DNA of 64,000 nt. It comes from Microvirga subterranea. Its GTDB lineage: Bacteria > Pseudomonadota > Alphaproteobacteria > Rhizobiales > Beijerinckiaceae. The position numbers were made by a program, and so were the translations under genes. Each line of letters starts with the position of its first letter. Positions within the stretch are counted from its first letter, which is position 1. The DNA is taken from the NCBI RefSeq assembly GCF_003350535.1, contig NZ_QQBB01000004.1, positions 1 through 64,000 on the forward strand. Reading direction: 5' to 3'. Positions 1 through 7,763 of the stretch are shown here, piece by piece. A model generated the notes under the pieces. The model saw only the letters and a list, made by a program, of their open reading frames with translations, had not been told where the DNA came from and did no database searches.

Positions 1-113
1 TCGAACTGGTCCTGGGGGAAGCCGCTGTTCTTGAGGAACGAGCGGTAATAGAACCCCATCTTGTCCTGGCGCCCGAACCAGGCCTGGCTGCGCAGTTCCT
101 TCTTCTTCGTCAT
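1..113 (-). CDS. IlvD/Edd-family sugar-acid dehydratase, N-terminal fragment
   Basis: Only the first 37 codons are in the window; the gene runs off the left edge. The reading begins MTKKKELRSQAWFGRQDKMG and continues into FYYRSFLKNSGFPQDQF, the characteristic N-terminus of the L-arabonate/D-xylonate branch of the IlvD/Edd dehydratases. These are Fe-S enzymes that dehydrate aldonic acids to 2-keto-3-deoxy acids. The active-site cysteines lie outside the window, so the substrate is inferred from the family start and from context. It is the last visible gene of the leftward run that begins at the PdxA-type gene, 25 bp after the dehydrogenase stop, so it is probably co-transcribed. Confidence 0.75.
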   Translation of the reverse strand, partial: MTKKKELRSQAWFGRQDKMGFYYRSFLKNSGFPQDQF

Positions 114-138
114 TGTCGGGTTCTCTCTGAAAGGTCGA

Positions 139-1026
139 TCAGGCCGCGATGCCGTTCAGGCGTTCGAGCTCGACCAGCAGGCCGCTGTGGTCGAGGTCGC
201 CCGCATGGTCGATGAGGCCGCGGAACAGGTCCGCCGTGAGGGCCGTGTAGGGCACGGCATTGAGGGTGAGCCGCTCCGCCGCATAGAGCGCGTTGTCGAG
301 GTCCTTCAGATGTGTGACGGAGCGCCCCTTGGTGACGAAGTCGCGCTCGACCATACGCTGACCGTGCAGCTCGAGGATCCGGCTTTCGGCGAAGCCTCCG
401 CGCAGCGCCTCCCGCACCTTCGCGGGATCCGCCCCACCCCGTTCGGCCAGCAGAAGCGCCTCGGCGACCGCCCCGATGGTGACGCCGACGATGATCTGGT
501 TGGCGAGCTTGGCGAGCTGCCCGGCGCCATGAGGTCCTACATGAACCGGGCGCCCCATGTGCTCGAGGATCGGCTTCACACGGGCGAAGGCCAGCTCGTC
601 GCCGCCGGCCATGATGGCGAGCGTCCCCTGCTCGGCCCCGACCGTGCCGCCGGACACGGGTGCATCGATGTGCTGCACCCCACCCTCGGCGAGCCGATGC
701 GCGTGGTCCTGGGCTTCGGCCGGGTTGATGGAGCTCATGTCCACCAGGACGGTGCCCGGCCGCAGGGCCTCCGCCACGCCCTGGGAGAACAGCACGTCGG
801 CGACGATCCGGCCGTTCTCGAGCATGAGCACGACCACATCCGCCTCGCGGACCGCTTCGGCCGCCGTCTCGACCACGCGCGCGCCGAACGGCGCCAGGGC
901 CTCGGCCTTCTCGCGCGAGCGGTTCCAGACCACGAGCGGGATGCCTGCATCGAGCAACCGCTTGGCCTGGCGCGAGCCCATGAGGCCGATGCCGAGAAAC
1001 GCGACTGCGCCCGAACCGGATGACAT
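139..1026 (-). CDS. 3-hydroxyisobutyrate-dehydrogenase-family oxidoreductase (L-threonate dehydrogenase / tartronate semialdehyde reductase type)
   Basis: A 295-residue NAD(P)-dependent beta-hydroxyacid dehydrogenase. The N-terminal Rossmann motif reads FLGIGLMGS, the substrate motif reads DAPVSGGTVGAEQGTLAIMAGG, and the catalytic lysine lies in the GAGQLAKLANQ segment; all three family signatures are intact. A GTG at 1044 would add six residues, but an AAGGAG ribosome site nine bases before the ATG at 1026 overlaps that extension, so the ATG is preferred. Next to DUF1537 kinase, OtnI- and OtnC-like genes, the best guess is oxidation of L-threonate or a similar C4 acid at C2 (LtnD role). GarR-like tartronate semialdehyde reductase is the alternative; sequence alone does not decide. 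Confidence 0.85.
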   Translation of the reverse strand: MSSGSGAVAFLGIGLMGSRQAKRLLDAGIPLVVWNRSREKAEALAPFGARVVETAAEAVREADVVVLMLENGRIVADVLFSQGVAEALRPGTVLVDMSSINPAEAQDHAHRLAEGGVQHIDAPVSGGTVGAEQGTLAIMAGGDELAFARVKPILEHMGRPVHVGPHGAGQLAKLANQIIVGVTIGAVAEALLLAERGGADPAKVREALRGGFAESRILELHGQRMVERDFVTKGRSVTHLKDLDNALYAAERLTLNAVPYTALTADLFRGLIDHAGDLDHSGLLVELERLNGIAA

Positions 1027-1106
1027 GACGACGAACTCCTTCACTGGCCCGACCGTGCGGTCAGGACCTCACACGAGGATGGACGGGATGCTGCGCCGAC
1101 AGCCCC

Positions 1107-2621
1107 TCATACGGCTGCGGATGTCGGCTTCGGACGAACCAGCTTTCCGACAGTGCCGCTGAGGAGCGGGCCGAGCGCGAGAGCAAGGCCGAGCACCATG
1201 AGGGTCGCCACGAGCCCGTTCGACCAGAAGATCGAGAGCGAGCCGCGCGACATGATCATCGACTGCCGGAAGGCATCCTCGGCCTTGTCGCCGAGCACCA
1301 TGGCGAGCACCAGCGGGGCGATCGGATAATCGAGCTTCTTGAACAGGTACCCGGCGACCCCGAAGGAGAGCGCGAGCCAGAGGTCGAACGGACGGCCTGC
1401 GACCGTGTAGGCGCCGATGAAGCACACGATCACGATGACCGGGCCGATGATCGCGAAAGGGATCCGAAGGATCGAGGCGAAGAGTGGGATCGTCGCGAGC
1501 ACGATGAGCACGGCCACGATGTTGCCGAGATACATGCTGGCGATCAGGCCCCACACGAAGTCCGGGCGCTCGATGAACAGCATGGGCCCGGGGTTTAGCC
1601 CCCAGATCATCAGGCCGCCCATCATTACGGCCGCCGTGGCGGAGCCCGGAACGCCGAGGGCGAGCATCGGCAGGATGGCGCTGCTGCCAGCCGCGTGATC
1701 CGCGGTCTCGGGCGCCACGACGCCCTCGGGCGCGCCGTTTCCGAATGCTTCCTTGCGGCGGGAGAGGCGCTTGGCGATGCCGTAGCTCATGAACGAGGCG
1801 GCCGTCGGCCCGCCGGGCGTGATGCCCATCCAGCAGCCGATGGCGCTGCTGCGCAGGAGCGTCAGCCAGTAGCGTGGCAGCATCCCGATCGTCTTGAACA
1901 CGTCGCGCGCCTTCACGCGGGCCTTGATGCCGTCGAAGCGGAGCCCCTCCTCCATGGTCATGATCAACTCGCCGATGCCGAAGAGGCCGATGACCGCGAT
2001 CAGGAAGCTGATGCCGGACAGAAGCTCGTTGAAGCCGTAGGTGAGGCGCAGGCCGCCCGATACCGTGTCCATGCCGACCGCCGCGAAGGCGAAGCCCAGC
2101 CCCATGGACACGATAGTTTTGAAGGGAGACGCGGCTCCGAGCCCGATGAAGCTGGCGAAGGCCAGGAAATAGACCGCGAAATATTCCGGCGAACTGAACC
2201 GCAGCGCGAACTTCGCCACCCAGCTCGACAGGATGGTGATGAGGATCACGCCCACCAGCGCGCCGAAGCCGGCCGACAGGAACGCGAGGGTCAGGGCCTG
2301 CGTCGCCTGCCCCTGTCGCGCCATCGGATAGCCGTCGAATGTGGTTGCGACCGAGGATGGTTCACCCGGAATGTTGAACAGGATGGACGTGGTCGATCCG
2401 CCGAACAGCGCGCCCCAGTACATGCTGGTGAGCAGGATGATGGCCGCCACCGGGTCCATGGTGAAGGTCAGGGGCAGCAGGAGCGAGACGCCGTTGGGCG
2501 CGCCTAGTCCCGGAAGCACGCCGACGAGGATGCCCAGAAGGACGCCCACCATCATCAGGGCGACATGGTACGTCGACAGCGCGACGCCGAATCCATGCAT
2601 GAGGGATGCGAAATTTTCCAC
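1107..2621 (-). CDS. Tripartite tricarboxylate transporter large membrane subunit (TctA family)
   Basis: A 504-residue, very hydrophobic protein with the TctA family layout: the early PGLGAPNGVSLLLPLTF loop, a GGSTTSILFNIPGEPSSVAT motif around residue 75, and a second such motif near GALGVPGSATAAVMMGG in the C-terminal half. It is the main permease of a TTT secondary importer that needs a periplasmic binding protein. The start is GTG, with GGAG eight bases upstream. It lies 25 bp after the small subunit gene and shares the leftward operon with sugar-acid catabolic genes, so an acid sugar is a likelier ligand than citrate. Confidence 0.93.
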   Translation of the reverse strand: MENFASLMHGFGVALSTYHVALMMVGVLLGILVGVLPGLGAPNGVSLLLPLTFTMDPVAAIILLTSMYWGALFGGSTTSILFNIPGEPSSVATTFDGYPMARQGQATQALTLAFLSAGFGALVGVILITILSSWVAKFALRFSSPEYFAVYFLAFASFIGLGAASPFKTIVSMGLGFAFAAVGMDTVSGGLRLTYGFNELLSGISFLIAVIGLFGIGELIMTMEEGLRFDGIKARVKARDVFKTIGMLPRYWLTLLRSSAIGCWMGITPGGPTAASFMSYGIAKRLSRRKEAFGNGAPEGVVAPETADHAAGSSAILPMLALGVPGSATAAVMMGGLMIWGLNPGPMLFIERPDFVWGLIASMYLGNIVAVLIVLATIPLFASILRIPFAIIGPVIVIVCFIGAYTVAGRPFDLWLALSFGVAGYLFKKLDYPIAPLVLAMVLGDKAEDAFRQSMIMSRGSLSIFWSNGLVATLMVLGLALALGPLLSGTVGKLVRPKPTSAAV

Positions 2622-2646
2622 GGCCTGTCTCCGTCAGGGTTGGAGG

Positions 2647-3126
2647 CTAGTAGAGGCCAAGAGCGGCTTCGAGCGGGCCCTTCAGGATCGGAACCTGGAA
2701 GGCATATTCGAGGACGAAGTAGAAGGCGACGGCGGCCGCGACGCCGGAAGCCGCGGAGACGAGGATCCGGTAGCCTCCCTGGAACCACATGACGAAGGTC
2801 AGATAGAGCGCCGAGGCCACATACAATCCGAGCAGGCGTGCAACGATCACGAAGACGACCATCGGGATGAAGAACGATGCGACCCGCTTCGCCTGCTCAT
2901 GGTCCAGGAACGTGGAGCGCAGCCCCTCGCGCCCGACCGTCGCCTGAACCAGATTGACGAGACTCGCGGCAACCACGAGAAGTCCAATATAGAAGGGAAA
3001 GGCGCCGGGCTCCGGTCCCGCATCTCCCCAGCCGATGCCGAACTCGAGAGCACCGACGACCGCCGCAAGCCCAAGGCCTGCCGTCAGTGTCGCAGTGGCG
3101 ATCTCAGCCGAAAAACGAGAAATCAT
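2647..3126 (-). CDS. Tripartite tricarboxylate transporter small membrane subunit (TctB family)
   Basis: A 159-residue protein with about four transmembrane segments: one near residues 10-27, a pair between 40 and 105, and one at the C-terminus. The arrangement and size match TctB. The ATG at 3126 starts MISRFSAEIATATLTAG; an upstream in-frame start would run through a perfect palindrome and is rejected. It sits between the binding-protein gene and the TctA gene, the usual partners of this small subunit. The fold is poorly conserved, so the call rests on topology and neighbours. Confidence 0.85.
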   Translation of the reverse strand: MISRFSAEIATATLTAGLGLAAVVGALEFGIGWGDAGPEPGAFPFYIGLLVVAASLVNLVQATVGREGLRSTFLDHEQAKRVASFFIPMVVFVIVARLLGLYVASALYLTFVMWFQGGYRILVSAASGVAAAVAFYFVLEYAFQVPILKGPLEAALGLY

Positions 3127-3163
3127 GGCGTCTGTCCCGGTCTCGCGAATGCCGCATCGGATT

Positions 3164-3191
3164 GGCCGGTGCGAGGATCCTCGCACCGGCC
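3164..3191 (-). repeat. 28-bp perfect palindrome between tctC- and tctB-like genes
   Basis: GGCCGGTGCGAGGA is followed directly by its exact reverse complement, giving a 14-bp stem with no spacer (in RNA the innermost pairs would open to form the loop). It begins 16 bp past the stop of the binding-protein gene and ends 38 bp before the TctB start. There is no U tract, so it looks like an mRNA-stabilising or attenuating hairpin and not a full terminator. Comparable structures follow the other three binding-protein genes in the window. Confidence 0.8.
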
Positions 3192-3207
3192 ATCAAGAAT
3201 GTCGCGA

Positions 3208-4203
3208 TCAGCGAACGATCCAGCCTTCCTGCTCGAAGACCTTGCGGTTCTTGGCATCGTCCGAGGCGATGAAGGTCTTGAGCTCCTCGCCGGCGAGGAA
3301 GCGGTTCGTCTGCGACGTGCGCTCGATGTATTCCTTCCACTCGGGCGTCTCGCTCACCTTCTTCATCAGGTCGGCGTAGAAGGCGACCGCCTCGGACGGA
3401 ACGCCGCCCGGGAGCCACACCGTCCGCGGCATCTGGAACTGGTCGATCGGGATGCCGGCCTCCTTGCAGGTCGGGATGTCGGACCAGCCCATGGTGGCCG
3501 TGACCTTCGGACCTTCCTGCAGACGCGTCGGGCTGAAGACGCAGAGCGGCGTGACCGCCCCGGCCTTCCATTGTCCGGCATTCTCGTTCGGATTGTTGGT
3601 GTTCGAGTCGATGTGGCCGCCGGCGAGCTGCACGCCTGCCGCGCCGCCGCCCTGGAACGGGACGTAGATGAACTTGGCGCCGGTCGCATCCTGAATCAGG
3701 CTGGTGAGCGTCTGGTCCGTGTCCTTCGACTGGCTGCCGCCCATCTTGAAGGTGTCGGGCTTCGCCTTCACGGCGTCGATGTAGCTCTTGGCATCCTTGT
3801 ACGGCGCATCCGCCTTGACCCAGAGCAGGAACTCGTCGAGCGCCATGGCGGCGACCGGCGTCAGTTCGTCGGGCTTGTAGGCCAGCTTCGCTACGTACGG
3901 CAGAAGATAGGCGTTGTTGGTGCCGAAGGTGAGCTTGTGAGAGTCGCCCGCCGCGACCTTCGTGTAGATGAAGCCTTCCGCGCCGCTGCCGCCGCCCTTG
4001 TTGGTGACGACGACCGGCTGCTCCATCAGCTTGTGCTTGGAAATGATCGACTGCACCACGCGGGCGAAGTTGTCCGTTCCGCCGCCGGGGCTCGACGTGA
4101 CGACGAACTCGACTGGCTTCGTGGGCTTCCAGTCCGCATAAGCCGCTCCGGAAAAGGCCACCGCGACGGCGGCCGTGATCATCCATGAGGTCTTCTTGAG
4201 CAT
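3208..4203 (-). CDS. Tripartite tricarboxylate transporter substrate-binding protein (TctC/Bug family)
   Basis: A 331-residue periplasmic binding protein with a signal peptide (residues 1-23, cleavage after AAYA) and Bug/TctC motifs: KPVEFVVTSSPGGGTDNFAR near the mature N-terminus and KFIYVPFQGGGAAGVQLAGGH around residue 180, which form the carboxylate-binding loops. A strong GGGAGG ribosome site precedes the ATG. It is followed by a perfect palindrome and then the membrane subunits. Bug proteins bind many carboxylates; here the neighbouring C4 acid-sugar enzymes suggest an aldonate. Confidence 0.92.
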   Translation of the reverse strand: MLKKTSWMITAAVAVAFSGAAYADWKPTKPVEFVVTSSPGGGTDNFARVVQSIISKHKLMEQPVVVTNKGGGSGAEGFIYTKVAAGDSHKLTFGTNNAYLLPYVAKLAYKPDELTPVAAMALDEFLLWVKADAPYKDAKSYIDAVKAKPDTFKMGGSQSKDTDQTLTSLIQDATGAKFIYVPFQGGGAAGVQLAGGHIDSNTNNPNENAGQWKAGAVTPLCVFSPTRLQEGPKVTATMGWSDIPTCKEAGIPIDQFQMPRTVWLPGGVPSEAVAFYADLMKKVSETPEWKEYIERTSQTNRFLAGEELKTFIASDDAKNRKVFEQEGWIVR

Positions 4204-4260
4204 CGTTCTTCCTCCCTTTGGTGTATCCGACCGATGGCGTCGGTCTTGGCGATGGATCTT

Positions 4261-5340
4261 TTAGGAATTCACGGCTGCCGCGAGGCTTGTCTCCGTCTCT
4301 GTCGCAGCCCGGCGGGCACGCACCTCGGCACCCATGCGGATCGCGAGCGACAGCGCCTCGCGGCTCGCGCCGAGATTGGCGATCCCGCGCCCGGCGATCT
4401 CATAAGCCGTGCCGTGGGCGGGGGTGCAGATCGGGAATTCGAAGCCGCCGATCAGCGTGATGCCGCGGTCGAAGCCCATGAGCTTCATGGCGATCTGGCC
4501 CTGGTCGTGATACATGGTCAGGACTGCGTCGAAGTCGCCGTTCTTGGCCCGCAGGAAGACCGTATCGGACGGGAACGGACCCTCGACCGCAAAACCCTTG
4601 GCGATCGCCTTGCGGACGGCGGGCTCGATCACCTCGATCTCCTCGCTGCCGAAGTTGCCGCCGTCGCCCGCGTGGGGATTGAGACCGGCCACGGCGATCC
4701 GCGGCGGGTTGAACCCGGCGGCGCGCATGCATGCATCCGCCAGCGTTAGGGAGCGCAGGATCGCCTCCTCCGAGATCACCGAAGCCACCTTCGACAGCGG
4801 GATGTGCGACGTGACGCGCGCATTCCAGAGCTTGCCCAGCACATTGAACTCGCTTGCCGCCACGGACGTCTTCAGAACGTCGCGTACGAAGCGGATCTCG
4901 TCGTCGTACCCATCGTAGGCCAGGCGCATGGCCTTCTTGTTGAAGGGGGTGAAGAACACCGCATCGGCCCGCCCCGATTGGGCCAGCAGCAGGGCGCGGC
5001 GGAAGTTCTCGGTCGCAAACTGGCCGCCCTCGAGGGTCGCCGTCGCGAGCTTCACCTGATCGGGGCCGAGATTCTTGAGGTCGACGAAGACCGGACGAGA
5101 GACCTGCTCCGGAATTCCGTCTTCCGAGCCGACCACGTCCACGTCGACCACCACACCGGCGACCTTAGCACCCTGCTCCAGGATCCGGAGGTCGCCGAAG
5201 ATCACGAGGCCGGCTCCCGCGCGGAAATCCTCGGCGGCGATGAGCTTGGCGGCCAGCTCCGGACTGATCCCGGCCGGATCGCCCATCGCAAACGCGACCG
5301 TGGGCTTGCCTGAAGAATTCGATGAAGAACGAGTGCTCAC
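4261..5340 (-). CDS. pdxA2: PdxA2-type 4-phospho-D-threonate/erythronate dehydrogenase
   Basis: A 359-residue member of the PdxA family (NAD- and divalent-metal-dependent oxidation and decarboxylation of a 4-phosphorylated hydroxy acid). Visible motifs are AFAMGDPAGISPE near residue 17 and three metal histidines in the contexts RVTSHIPL, GLNPHAGDGG and TPAHGTAYEIAGRG. PdxA makes a vitamin B6 precursor, but the position beside a TTT importer and opposite a DUF1537 kinase fits the catabolic PdxA2 group, which turns D-threonate or D-erythronate 4-phosphate into dihydroxyacetone phosphate and CO2. It starts with GTG and has a GGAAGAGG ribosome site. It is the first gene of the leftward operon and diverges from the GntR gene. 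Confidence 0.85.
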   Translation of the reverse strand: MSTRSSSNSSGKPTVAFAMGDPAGISPELAAKLIAAEDFRAGAGLVIFGDLRILEQGAKVAGVVVDVDVVGSEDGIPEQVSRPVFVDLKNLGPDQVKLATATLEGGQFATENFRRALLLAQSGRADAVFFTPFNKKAMRLAYDGYDDEIRFVRDVLKTSVAASEFNVLGKLWNARVTSHIPLSKVASVISEEAILRSLTLADACMRAAGFNPPRIAVAGLNPHAGDGGNFGSEEIEVIEPAVRKAIAKGFAVEGPFPSDTVFLRAKNGDFDAVLTMYHDQGQIAMKLMGFDRGITLIGGFEFPICTPAHGTAYEIAGRGIANLGASREALSLAIRMGAEVRARRAATETETSLAAAVNS

Positions 5341-5379
5341 AGCAACCTCTTCCTGAGTGACGTAAGGACTCTAACAGGG

Positions 5380-5418
5380 CAAAATTCAGCACGCAAGCAT
5401 GCTGCATACAGAATTTTG
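5380..5418. promoter_or_regulatory. Inverted-repeat operator candidate in the divergent pdxA2/gntR promoter region
   Basis: CAAAATTC (5380-5387) is mirrored by GAATTTTG (5411-5418), and a small AGCATGCT palindrome (5396-5403) sits between them. The 153-bp gap between the two divergent start codons is clearly more AT-rich than its surroundings and also holds TATATAG and AATATATT runs further right. GntR/FCD regulators usually bind short palindromes in such gaps. The repeat is direct observation; binding by the adjacent regulator is inference. Confidence 0.45.
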
Positions 5419-5493
5419 TTTGCGCGTGCTCAATGCGAGGCTATATAGATCAATATATTGTCCCCCGGTTTCGTGGACTCACAGGCGGCACCA

Positions 5494-6195
5494 ATGGATC
5501 AATCAAGAACGGACGGATCGTCCGACCTGCTGACCGAAGACCTGGACGGTCGCGGGCGCATCGCGCGGCCGAGCCTTCACGACGCCATCGTGGCTCGGGT
5601 GCGGGACATGATCATCGAGGGCGAACTCGCCGCCGGAAGCCGGATCCACGAGGGCAATCTGGGCCTCAAGCTCGGCGTGTCGCGGACGCCCCTGCGCGAG
5701 GCGTTGAAGTTCCTGGCAAGCGAAGGCCTGCTCGAACTATCCCCTGGCAAGGGGGCCGTCGTGCGCCAGTTCAGCGCGAAGGACGTGCACGACAGCCTGG
5801 TGGTGCTCGGCAGCCTCGAGGCGCTGGCGGGCCGCCTCGCCTGCGAGAATGCATCGGATGCGGAAATCCGCGAGGTGCGCGAGCTGCACGACCGCATGAT
5901 CGAGATGTACGAGAAGCGGGACCGCCTTCCCTACTTCAAGCTCAACCAGAACATCCATTCGGCGATCCTCCGGCTCTCCAAGAACGAGGCTCTCGCCTAT
6001 GTGCACGGCACCCTGCAAGCACGGCTGCGGCGGATCCGCTACATTGGCAACGAAGGGCCGGAGAAATGGTCCGGCGCGGTCGCCGACCACGAGGCCATCA
6101 TCACCGCCCTCGAGGCACGGGATGCCGATCGCCTCGCGAAGGTGCTGGCCCATCACATGGACAGGACCTGGGAGCGCGTCAGGAACGCCATCTGA
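5494..6195 (+). CDS. GntR-family regulator, FCD (FadR) subclass
   Basis: About 233 residues: a winged-helix GntR domain (VRDMIIEGELAAGSRIHEGN, then LGVSRTPLREALKFLASEGL) followed by an all-helical FCD ligand domain with a conserved NQNIHSAILRLS histidine segment. The ATG at 5494 has an AGGCGG ribosome site; a TTG at 5458 is possible but less likely. It leads the rightward sugar-acid operon and faces the leftward one across a shared promoter region, so it most likely controls both and responds to a pathway intermediate. Confidence 0.92.
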   Translation: MDQSRTDGSSDLLTEDLDGRGRIARPSLHDAIVARVRDMIIEGELAAGSRIHEGNLGLKLGVSRTPLREALKFLASEGLLELSPGKGAVVRQFSAKDVHDSLVVLGSLEALAGRLACENASDAEIREVRELHDRMIEMYEKRDRLPYFKLNQNIHSAILRLSKNEALAYVHGTLQARLRRIRYIGNEGPEKWSGAVADHEAIITALEARDADRLAKVLAHHMDRTWERVRNAI

Positions 6196-6238
6196 GAACC
6201 GATCCGATTCCTCAAACCAGAGGCTCCGAGGGCCCGAC

Positions 6239-6949
6239 ATGAGCAACGAGAGCGACCTTCGCGAGTCCATCTGCCTGTTCGGGCGCTCCCTGTTCGACAG
6301 GGGGCTGACGGCGGGCTCGTCGGGCAACATCTCGGTGCGGCTGAGCGATGGCGGCTGGCTGACGACGCCGACCAACAGCTCCCTCGGCTTTCTCGACCCG
6401 GCGCGCCTGAGCCGCCTCGACGCGGACGGCAGGCTCGTCTCGGGCGACGCGCCGACGAAGGAACTGCCGCTTCACTCCGCCCTCTATGCCACCCGGAAGG
6501 ATGCGGGCGCGATCGTGCATCTGCACTCCACCCATTCGGTCGCGGTGTCGATGCTGCCGGACGTGAACCCGGCCGAGGTGCTGCCGCCGATGACCGCCTA
6601 TTACGTCATGCGCGTCGGGCGCACGGCCCTCGTGCCCTATTATCGCCCTGGCGATCCGGCGGTCGTCGATGCGATCCGCGGGCTGGCCGGCAAGTACAGC
6701 GCGGTTCTCCTCGCCAATCACGGGCCGGTGGTGGCCGGCAAGGATCTCGAGGCTGCGGTCTATGCGACCGAGGAGTTGGAGGAGACCGCCAAACTGCGCC
6801 TGCTCCTGCACGGCCTCAATCCGCGCCTTCTCACCCGCGCGCAGGTGCGCGATCTCGTGACCCACTTCAAGCTGGACGAGGCCATCGGCGAGGACATGCA
6901 CGATCACGACTGCTCGAATCCGCACAACTGCTCCCACAAGGGTGAATGA
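6239..6949 (+). CDS. otnC: Class II aldolase/adducin-family decarboxylase (3-oxo-tetronate 4-phosphate decarboxylase, OtnC type)
   Basis: 236 residues, the size of a single class II aldolase domain. Zinc ligands are visible as H94 and H96 in HLHSTHS and H161 in LANHGP; E75 in KELPLH is the probable catalytic acid. The N-terminal TAGSSGNISVR motif that binds phosphate is intact. The C-terminal tail is His/Cys-rich. Followed by OtnI- and OtnK-like genes, it matches the published OtnC role: decarboxylating 3-oxo-tetronate 4-phosphate to dihydroxyacetone phosphate. L-fuculose-phosphate-aldolase-like chemistry cannot be ruled out from sequence. Confidence 0.87.
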   Translation: MSNESDLRESICLFGRSLFDRGLTAGSSGNISVRLSDGGWLTTPTNSSLGFLDPARLSRLDADGRLVSGDAPTKELPLHSALYATRKDAGAIVHLHSTHSVAVSMLPDVNPAEVLPPMTAYYVMRVGRTALVPYYRPGDPAVVDAIRGLAGKYSAVLLANHGPVVAGKDLEAAVYATEELEETAKLRLLLHGLNPRLLTRAQVRDLVTHFKLDEAIGEDMHDHDCSNPHNCSHKGE

Positions 6950-6953
6950 CGCC

Positions 6954-7763
6954 ATGCCGCGCTTCTCGGCCAATCTCGGCTTCCTCTTTACGGACCTTCC
7001 CGACGTCGAGCGCATCGCGGCCGCCGCCGCCGCAGGCTTCAAGGCCGTGGAGATGCACTGGCCCTATCAGGTACCGGCCGCGGAGATGCGCGCCGCTCTC
7101 GAGCGCAGCGGCGTCGCGATGCTCGGCCTGAACACGCCCGTCGGGAATGCCGCCGCGGGCGATTTCGGTCTGGGGGCTCTGGTCGGCCGTGAGGAGGAGT
7201 TCCAGCAGGCCTTCGAGCAATCGCTGTCCTATGGCGCCGCCATCGGCGCGTCGGCGGTTCACTGCATGTCGGGGATCGTGCCGTCGGATCAAGTCGCGGC
7301 GGCCGAGCGCGTCTTCGTCGAAAGCCTGATCCAGGCCGCGGACAAGGCCGAACGGGCCGGGATGACGATCCTGATCGAGCCGATCAACCACCGGGACAAG
7401 CCGGGCTATTTCCTGCACCACATCGAGCAGGCCGCTTCCATCATCGAGAAGACCGGCCGGGCGAACGTGCGCATCATGTTCGACTGCTACCACACGCAGA
7501 TCATGCAGGGCGACCTGACGCGTCGGCTGGAGACCTATCTCGACGTCATCGGGCACGTGCAGATCGCCGCCGTGCCGAGCCGCGCCGAGCCCGACGAGGG
7601 CGAGATCGACTACCGCGACATCTGCCGGACCCTCGACCGCATCGGCTATGCCGGCTGGATCGGTGCCGAGTACAAGCCGCGCGGACGCACGGAGGACGGT
7701 CTCGGCTGGCTCGCCGCCTGGTCGGACGAGCATTCCACCAACCAGACCAGGACCACGCCATGA
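6954..7763 (+). CDS. otnI: Hydroxypyruvate-isomerase-family protein (2-oxo-tetronate isomerase, OtnI type)
   Basis: 269 residues with the AP-endonuclease-2/xylose-isomerase TIM-barrel fold. Characteristic Hyi-family motifs are the FSANLGFLFTDLP start, the TILIEPINHRDKPGYFL metal segment with the catalytic Glu, and IMFDCYHTQIMQGDL. The ATG at 6954 is preferred over GTG 6942 because an AAGGGTG ribosome site lies about nine bases before it. It starts five bases after the OtnC stop and overlaps the kinase by four bases, so the three genes are translationally linked. The predicted reaction is interconversion of 2-oxo- and 3-oxo-tetronate. Confidence 0.88.
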   Translation: MPRFSANLGFLFTDLPDVERIAAAAAAGFKAVEMHWPYQVPAAEMRAALERSGVAMLGLNTPVGNAAAGDFGLGALVGREEEFQQAFEQSLSYGAAIGASAVHCMSGIVPSDQVAAAERVFVESLIQAADKAERAGMTILIEPINHRDKPGYFLHHIEQAASIIEKTGRANVRIMFDCYHTQIMQGDLTRRLETYLDVIGHVQIAAVPSRAEPDEGEIDYRDICRTLDRIGYAGWIGAEYKPRGRTEDGLGWLAAWSDEHSTNQTRTTP

